Shown here in pieces: positions 57,301-64,000 of a stretch of 64,000 nt of DNA. The notes under the pieces are model-generated. The model was given only the letters and a program-made list of their open reading frames with translations, did no database searches and had not been told where the DNA came from. Each line of letters opens with the position of its first letter. The first letter of the stretch is position 1. The translations under genes were made by a program, and so were the position numbers. The DNA is from Monosiga brevicollis MX1 (Eukaryota; Opisthokonta; Choanoflagellata; Craspedida; Salpingoecidae): positions 1,018,872 to 1,082,871 of the forward strand of contig NW_001865043.1 in assembly GCF_000002865.3 (NCBI RefSeq), written 5' to 3'.

Positions 57301-58120
57301 CCCCCGAGGGTGATCATCCATCCATGCACCTTACCGTTGGCATGGAGGCCATGTGGGACCTGGGTGCGCGACAAGCCCTCTTGCTGTCGTGACCCTACTC
57401 TACGCTTGTCCTCTCCGTGTCTCTGGCGGTTGCCCTAAGGACGCCATGCTGACTCATTTGGCAATGCTGCTCTGAGATCGCAGGCATTGGACAGGTCTGG
57501 CATCATTTTCTGGGAGCGGGTGCCGTGGCACACCACCAACATATTGTTGAAGGTCTCTACACGGCTCTTCGCCGCAAAACGCACGAAGATGCCCGCTATC
57601 GCGCAACGATGCCCGCCTCTTTCTACAATCGCAGTGGCGACCCCAAACGTGCGTCGGTGCATCGAATTCGCTTCAATATGGGATCCCTCACGCCTGACTT
57701 CCGCGCGTCACTCACTACATTTTTGCATCGGGTCCGCAGAGAGTGCTGAGTGGCGGGAAATGGGGCGCCAGATGCTCCACGATATGGTGGATGAACTGGT
57801 TGATCACACCTTGACATTTGGTGCGTCAACCACCCTCGTCCTCAAACCGTCATTCGCACGAGGAAAAATTACCAATTGGCACGCACGTCCTGACTAAATA
57901 CTGTGTTGTTGGGTCGCTTTCCTCGATAGAGCGTATCCAAAAGCTGATGCTTGGACAGGTTCGCAAGTCCCGTGATCGACTCGTTCGTGAATTCAAGGCG
58001 CAGCGCGACTTGACATTTCAACGTGACTCGATTGATGCCACCGCGCATGAGAATGCCAACCGAGAATGGTATTTGCAATGGCAGCGCAAACACGCCGCCG
58101 GTCGCCATGATGAGCTATGA
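54357..58120 (+). CDS. ER-type JmjC/cupin oxygenase with TPRs and C-terminal HDEL
   Basis: The N-terminus (ATG 54357) has a hydrophobic segment RGVLLCLLMAIFLTATARA after an Ala/Val-rich lead, a signal peptide or anchor. Two TPR-like units follow (NLAVQAFEAAVRFNPTSATY; YERSREALLQ then ALKIEPNNKHAMDNMKDLNK), then an acidic and a Pro-rich linker. From about 55925 a cupin_4/JmjC domain of the MINA53/NO66 type begins. It includes NANLYITPGGTSVSLVPHTD (iron ligands H and D in HTDY), LMVQLAGVKRWRLW, and DVLLQPGDILYVPRGVLHAT with the distal His. The winged-helix-like tail (YTALRRKTHEDARYRATMPA) fits the same family. The protein ends RHDEL before TGA at 58118-58120, an ER-retrieval signal. It is therefore probably an Fe(II)/2-oxoglutarate hydroxylase in the ER lumen; its substrate is unknown. 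The join near 55750-55925 between TPR and JmjC halves was not fully resolved. Confidence 0.83.
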
Positions 58121-58240
58121 ATACCAACAATTTACGCATCTGCAAAGGCTTGTGTGTTAATCCATTAAGATTATATCACCCAGACCAAGGTTCCTCTCTG
58201 ATGAAATGCCCACACGAAGCGAGTCAGCGGGACACGCTTC

Positions 58241-61200
58241 TTATTGTAGCTCCTCATCAACAGTGGGGCCGCCCTGGGCTTGTGCGGTCACACCGGCCAG
58301 GCGCTCGGCCCGAAGCTGAGACACGATGATGGCCACCTCCTCCGAAGGGCGGACAACAAAGCCCTTGCGTGCTGGAATGGCCTCTTCTAAAGCAGCGTGC
58401 CAGTCATCAGTGTCGCACACCGTCAGAAGGGCTCCCAAAACCTAGCGACGAGACAGAAAAGTTTGGCAGTTGGGTTAGCCGGAAGCGTGTCGCAAAGATG
58501 CCCCACAATTCTTGCAAAGCAGGAGGCCAGCTGTTTCGATCACACAGGACGGACTTGGTTGATGGACAAGACGGGAGCATAGCCCTTTTCACGGATGCAA
58601 AGCTCTTCAATGGGCAAGCGGGCCGTGGTGATGGAGCGCGCAGTAGCGCGATCCAACGTGTAGTTTTTGATGATGCTTTCATCCACGAGTCCACCCATCA
58701 CGTACACCTGCCCAGCCACCAGAGAGAATCAGGTCGAAAGGAATAACATGTGCACGCGCGACACAACGAGCCATGCTATGCAAACCTTTTGCGGGTCCAC
58801 CTCCAAGAGTGGTTCGGGTGCATCAGGTGTAAGATAAACAATCTAAGCTCATGCGCAAGAGGCAGAGACGGGTCAGCCTGCCATCAATAACAAAAAGGAA
58901 AAGCAAGAGACAAGGTCGATCAGGTTGATGACATACAGACCTGCTCTGGTGCAAAGCACTCGTGATACGCTTTGGGCTCCTTGGTCAAGATCATGTTGTC
59001 TAGACCGTCCGTTTGACGCCACAAGGCTCGCACAATGGGCGAGTCCTCCTGGAACGAGGTCAGATGAACCCGGGCAGGATGCTGTGCACAGAACGAGTGC
59101 AAGTAAGAGCAACGACAGCCCATCATTGGGTGGCACAGCATCCGATGCTGGATATGGAAGCTCAGACCTGTGCCCGAAGATTTCGACCATAAAAGCGTCG
59201 AATCTGGTCCACTAGCTTGTTAATTTCTTTCAAACTCATGGCCTCGTGCAGACTCAGATCCACCGCCACGCGCAGCGCTTTGTCCTTGAGTACCAGGATA
59301 TAGCGCGCTGTAGTGAGTTTGCGTCCTTTTTCAATAGCCAGAGGACGCAGGTGGGCTGGTGGTGCCGCAGGAGCCCAAGGGTCTGCACAAGAATTGGGCT
59401 TACATCGTCACCCAGTGCTTGGGCCAACCGGGCGCGCTGCTCGAGCTTTGCATTGCGCTTGGCCCGCTTCGTGGTAGGGGCTGCTCCCTGCCCGGCTGCA
59501 CAGAGGGGGTGACAGCGGGGGTGAGTTTTGAAAGTGGCAGCTTCGAGCCAATGATGCAACTTGCTGAGGCCTCACCTAGACCAGAGCTGGCGTGCGTCTC
59601 AACTGGAACAGGCGGTGCCGGTGATGCGGGCAGCCCTTCTTTCCTGGCTTCCTTCTTGGCAGCGTGTCGCGCCTGCATGACACCCGGACAACAAGCAGCC
59701 AAAAATGGACAGCGTTTGGTGACATCACGATGGATGCGGAACCAGGAGAAGCGAAAGCAGGAGAAGCGGGGCGTAGCGTGCGCTTCGTGAGGGGCGCGGG
59801 CATACCCGCTTCTTGGCGATGCGATCCATGCGCTTGCGAGTGCCGATTGAGACATCACTCAGCAACGCACAACGTTGTGCATCCAGTGCATCAAAGTCAC
59901 TGGGCACGACACCTTGAGCTTCGAGATCCGCTCGCCATGCTGCCGCAACAGACGTGCAGTCCACGTCCCCCTCGAAGCGTTTGCGGCTACCCTCGTCCGC
60001 TGTCGCGAACCGCCTGTGGCACAGAAAGTTACGGTTAAGAGCTGTAGAGGCATGTTAAAGTTTGCTATAGACTTCAAATACGGCTGGTGCTTAAGGTTGA
60101 CGGCACACCTGAACGATGGCTGGCACGCCCGCAATGCAGGCAAAATGGCTGTGTTTTCAAAATCTTCAGCAAGTCGAGCGTCCAGAGCATCGAGTACCAA
60201 CGTCAGCTGGCGGGGCGCATTCGCTATGGAAGAGCCAGCGCGTCATGCAATACGCGAGCATGCGAATGGTGAGCCATGCACCGGCCTGCATCATGTTCAC
60301 TGCCAGCGGAGGGACGTGCGTTCGACTCACCAAGGGCCAGCTCCTCAGCCAGGCGTGGGTAGCGCACGATGGCCATGTGGAGGAAATATTGGAGGTGCTC
60401 ACGCGCTGTACCTGGAAGCGCGTCCCCAGTACTTCGAAAACGGTCGATGTACTCTCGCGATAGCTACACGGTTTACGCTGTGTCGTGAGTACTTGGGCGG
60501 CCATGTGCCGGTACGGGCGGAGAAACGAGCTGGGTCGCTTCGCACCTGAATAACATCTTCAGGCGCTTCAGCTTTGAGCATGCACGGATTGTAGAGAAGA
60601 CCCTCGCCTACGACAACGCCATCGACGCCTACACGTGCAGGTTGGCCCGGGTCAGCGGGAGAGACCGTGTGGCCGTATGTGCCTTGGTATGATCAAACGT
60701 AGGGGGGTTGCGTGGGTGTCGCACAAACCAACCCGTGTAGGCGAGGCAGGCTTCGATTTGCTCGCGAACCACGAGGTCACCATTGTACAGGATGGGAATG
60801 CCCACCGCCGCTCTGTGCAGACGGTTTCGCAGGCAAGTGTGGTCAGATGACTCGCGGCACGGCATGACAGAGCTTGAGTACAGATGCCATCAAAAATGGT
60901 TAATCGAACCGTATTTGTGCAATGTCTTCCCAGTTGGCGATGCCACGCCGACTGTCGAGCTGTGCTGACGTACGACCCTCGATGGTGAGCAGGCTGACGC
61001 CCCATGCTTCGAGGCGTTGTGCTGTGGCAATGGTTTCAGCTACCGATGCTTGCAAGCGCAGCTTGCACGTGACTGTTGGTGCACGGAAAACCCGCGATGA
61101 ACAAGGAGTAGCATTAAGCAGAGGGAAATAACAAAAGCTTGCTGTGCATTGAATGAACCGCCGCAGGCCGAGAGTAGGCATCAACTCACTTGGGACTTGC

Positions 61201-61975
61201 GTCGCGACGCCCGCTCGCACAACGCTCTCGAGTTGTGTGGGGTTCTTGAGGAGATATTCACCGTACCCGCCTGTGATGCAAAGATCAGAAATGAGGAAGT
61301 TGCTAGCGCTGGCGTTGCTATCCCTGGTTGATCGATTTGAAGCTGCACATACCGCGCTCTGCACGCTTTGACGTCCAGCTCAGATTCAAGTCCACGCCGC
61401 GGCAGCGTAGGCGCACCTGAGAGCAGCAGCTGTATGAATCTTGGCGTCCTTCGATTCTTCTCGGAACAAGGTACAAGCCTGTAGCTTTCAGCGACGTACC
61501 TTGTCAATGGCGCGGGCGAAGAAGTCGCCGTTGTTGGCGCAGAACTACATCACGCAAGACAGAACAAGGATCATGCAACAGAACGAGACATTGAGCGCTG
61601 CGTCTCGGCCGTCTGACGGTTGGCGGGCGCTGTGAGGTGGTACCTGCACAATCACGTTCTCGGCCGGTTGTGTGTCTAGGTTGAGGTTGAGATAATTGGG
61701 GTTTTCCACTGCATGCCGCGCGTACAGCATGGGACTGAAAGCTGCCACAACGCCTCGCTCGTAGCTAAGAAGACAGGGCGTGAGTTTGTTGCACATGGTC
61801 CGGGAAGCACGACCGAATTGACGACTCACCACATGGTCCGAAAAGCCAGATCAGAGCCACCCACGAGCGGTGCCAAAAACACACGCTTGGCTCCAAGCGA
61901 ACGCAGCCACTCTTGCATCTCGTGCACCGGTCCAGCCACTACCCCACCTTCTATGACACCACCTGCGGCTGCCAT
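58241..61975 (-). CDS. DUS1-like domain fused to TRM10 tRNA (guanine-9) methyltransferase
   Basis: The 5' half follows DUS1L: KRVFLAPLVGGSDLAFRTM, YERGVVAAFSPMLYARHAVE, IVQ-FCANNGDFFARAIDK, then DLNLSWTSKRAERGGYGEYL, VTCKLRLQASVAETIATAQR, LLTIEGRTSAQ, ILYNGDLVVREQIEACLAYT and GVDGVVVGEGLLYNPCM. In the family motif DLNLGCPQ the catalytic Cys is Trp here (codon 61375-61377), and the His of the HGRT motif is Glu. A helical region leads to GTRKRMDRIAKKR, which splices in phase 0 over a 133-bp intron (59673-59805) to ARHAAKKEARKEGL. TRM10 follows: LRVAVDLSLHEAMSLKEINK, IVYLTPDAPEPLLEVD, VYVMGGLVDESIIKNYTLDR (general-base Asp kept), TARLPIEELCI and WHAALEEAIPARKGF. TRM10 makes m1G9 (or m1A9) in tRNA. 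The DUS half may serve as a tRNA-binding module. The stop is TAA at 58241-58243. Confidence 0.85.
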
Positions 61976-62882
61976 CCCGACCCAGCACGCGGCTCGCTGT
62001 GTGTGTGTGTGTGTGTGTGTGTGTGTCGTTTTCTAAAATGAACTGGTGTTCTTCATTTTATAACAATATATTGCTAACAACACATTGCTATTTGCAACTA
62101 GCTTATAAATATTTTTTATAAATTGGCAGTCGGTATTTCGGTTCATGCTCCGCTATCTTTTCTGTTGTGCGTTTCAAAGCAAGGCACAGCAGGGGCGTTG
62201 GATTTTGGTGGATCTAACGACTGTGCTCTCGTATCCGTGCCCTGCCTGTGGATCCTGACCCAGCCCCGACATTGAAATTAAATTTTTATTCTTTTGAATT
62301 ACCGGATTTTGAGTCCAAACTTGACTTTACGATCCCATTCGCGCTAATCGGCTTGTGAAGTGCTTCAACATGTTGGCAACCCAGTTCAACAGGATCAAGT
62401 GGGACGACCGTGGAGCCTGACAAGAACTCAAGTGGCGAGTTTGGAGGCAGGCGGGAGTGACAAGCACGAAAGAGTTCGAGAGAGTTTGAGAGAAAGAACA
62501 CCCACGTTAATTCATCATTATATCGTAAGAAATGCGTTTAGGGACCGGAGTATTTTTACACAGTCAGTCCGAAGAAAATTTTTGAAACACAACTTGTCCC
62601 AACTTTTCGTAACGAATTGAACCATGCAGACTTTGTTCTTACGAGCAGACCGCCAAAAGATCAAACCTTCCGAGTCCGCCCAAACCAGTCTACACACTGT
62701 ACACACGTCGTCACACCACACACACGCGCACACGCACACGCACACCGTACACGCTTTACAAATAAGGGGATTAGCCTTGAAACTCGAGGCGCTCACACAT
62801 TTTTCTTCCCCCTCTCTGCTTCCCCTAGCAAGATCACCGCTGCGATCATCCTTTTTGTCTTCGCCGCGATCATTCAACCACA
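61976..62882. promoter_or_regulatory. Divergent intergenic region, DUS-TRM10 / tetraspan gene
   Basis: About 0.9 kb between divergent starts. It contains a GT tract at about 61998-62027 and an AT-rich block at 62035-62130. CA-rich sequence runs from 62695 to 62755. No coding region is supported. Confidence 0.5.
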
Positions 62883-63903
62883 ATGGCTGGCCTTCGCCTC
62901 TTCCTGATCGTGTCCAATGTGCTGGCCTTTTTGTTGGCATCCGGTACGCCCTCTCGCATCCGGCTTGGGGCTCGAAGCAAGCATGATGTGCTCACCCAGG
63001 CTTTCTCTCGATGGCGTGGCCATCACGTTTGCAGGCCTTCCCTTTACGCCGTGGCGCCAGGTGGCTGGATCGGTATGATCTCTGTTCTCTCCTCCGCCTC
63101 TCTAAGCTTCCTGCCCGCACGCGGCCCAATTGTCATTCTCATGACCTTTTTCGTCGGTAGAGTTGTGCCGTTCACGCTGCGCCAGCTTACATTCTGGGAG
63201 ACAACGGCCTGTACAGTGTCACCCTCTGGTGTGTCAGAAGCGTACCCTTGCGTTAGGGCAGCTCCATCCGCTTATTCAACTTTTCTTACAAACCCAACTG
63301 CTTGGTCTCTTCAGGATCGGAGATTTTTGCGATGGCACCTTGGCTGGCGTGAGCAGCGTTTGCTCAAAATTTCAAGCAACAGTGGCGCTCTGCTCCCTGA
63401 TTGTCACCTTTGAATTGGTTCGTCGTATTCTCTCCTATCGTGCTTCTCTTCACTCTGCCTCTGCCAGTTACTGGGCTCCTTTGGCAGCCGCCGCCAACCT
63501 CATGCTACGTCATTGATACGCCCAGGTCAGCATCATTTTGAGTGCCACGTGCTGCTGTACTGGCGGTCGTGTCTACGTTGCCGTTGCTGTGCTTCAGGGG
63601 CTTGTGGTCATTCTGACCGGTGCTGCACTTGGCACTTTAAAAAAGGCCTCTGAGCTCGCTGACGACCTTTCTCTAATCCAGCTGCTCTTCGACGATTGCA
63701 GCAGTCGAGGTTTCACCAATCACCCCGGGATGACCTTGCCCATCCTCGTGATCCTAGTCTCGGTTGTGTCCATCTGCTTTGCCACCATTCTGGCGCAGCG
63801 TGCGTGCAAAAAACATCGGGATCAGGACTTGAACATGAACGTTCCGGGCGTCACGCGCCCTGTCAGCCAGCCTAGTAAGCCTCGTAAGTCTCAGCGTCTC
63901 TGA
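62883..63903 (+). CDS. Small four-helix membrane protein, claudin/PMP22-like layout
   Basis: The ATG at 62883 starts a hydrophobic first helix (LRLFLIVSNVLAFLLAS). Short exons give an extracellular loop containing Trp and Cys residues (YILGDNGLYSVTLW, then IGDFCDGTLAGVSSVCSKF), a second helix (TVALCSLIVTFEL then SIILSATCC), a third (VYVAVAVLQGLVVILTGAAL), a loop (LFDDCSSRGFTNHPG) and a fourth (TLPILVILVSVVSICFATIL). A basic cytoplasmic tail (RACKKHRDQD) ends at TGA 63901-63903. A Cys-bearing loop between helices 1 and 2 with four helices recalls the claudin/PMP22/tetraspan class, but I see no family-defining motif. Two early exon joins are uncertain. Confidence 0.65.
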
Positions 63904-64000
63904 CTCCTCCCCCTGCCCTTTGCACACCACCCGCCCCGCCCCATATCCCCTCCCATTTGGCTCGCGCAGCCTCACACGGCCCTTTGATATGCAGCGTCCT
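63904..64000. other. Downstream flank of the tetraspan gene
   Basis: Short 3' flank reaching the window edge. Nothing else seen. Confidence 0.4.

Noticed and set aside
59676-59678. ATG as an independent TRM10 start codon
   Set aside because: It sits inside the splice acceptor ATGCAG. The TRM10 basic N-terminal region continues upstream in the DUS-side exon in the same phase.

Overview
This is a nuclear window from a unicellular eukaryote that is probably a choanoflagellate close to Monosiga brevicollis. The genes are packed tightly, nearly all are cut into many exons by short GT-AG introns, and intergenic DNA is rich in CA/GT, GA and CT microsatellites. Several genes are typical of holozoans: KATNIP, TM7SF3, SPRING1, a forkhead factor and an EPLIN-type LIM protein. 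There are no bacterial-style operons. Exon joins were read by eye from splice motifs and from remembered human homologues, so outer boundaries are firmer than individual joins.

Layout. A partial secreted coiled-coil gene (1-1003, minus) diverges from FANCD2 (1359-8993, plus). Next come a mitochondrial-type acetyl-CoA hydrolase/CoA-transferase (9306-11023, minus), a three-finger C2H2 factor (12862-14353, minus), and a complete-looking DDE transposon with 162-bp identical inverted ends (15722-17926). KATNIP follows (18846-25959, minus), then an SH3-PDZ-PH scaffold (27206-31309, plus), NFRKB of the INO80 complex (31920 to about 35070, minus), TM7SF3 (35884-39106, minus), a forkhead factor with a poly-Q tail (39968-41805, minus) and SPRING1 (42725-44027, minus). 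The last third holds a coiled-coil LIM protein (44722-48943, plus), PPIL4 (49325-51861, plus), EIF3K (52262-53832, minus), a TPR-JmjC protein ending in HDEL (54357-58120, plus), a DUS1-TRM10 fusion (58241-61975, minus) and a four-helix membrane protein (62883-63903, plus).

Most neighbours are unrelated housekeeping or regulatory genes arranged as divergent or convergent pairs. The most unusual points are these. (1) The FANCD2 residue that aligns with the monoubiquitinated human K561 is glutamine. (2) A tRNA-dihydrouridine synthase domain is spliced in frame to a TRM10 tRNA methyltransferase, and its catalytic cysteine position is tryptophan. (3) A JmjC/cupin oxygenase carries TPRs, an N-terminal hydrophobic segment and a C-terminal HDEL, suggesting an ER-lumen hydroxylase. 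(4) The transposase has an unusually wide spacing between its second and third catalytic acids.
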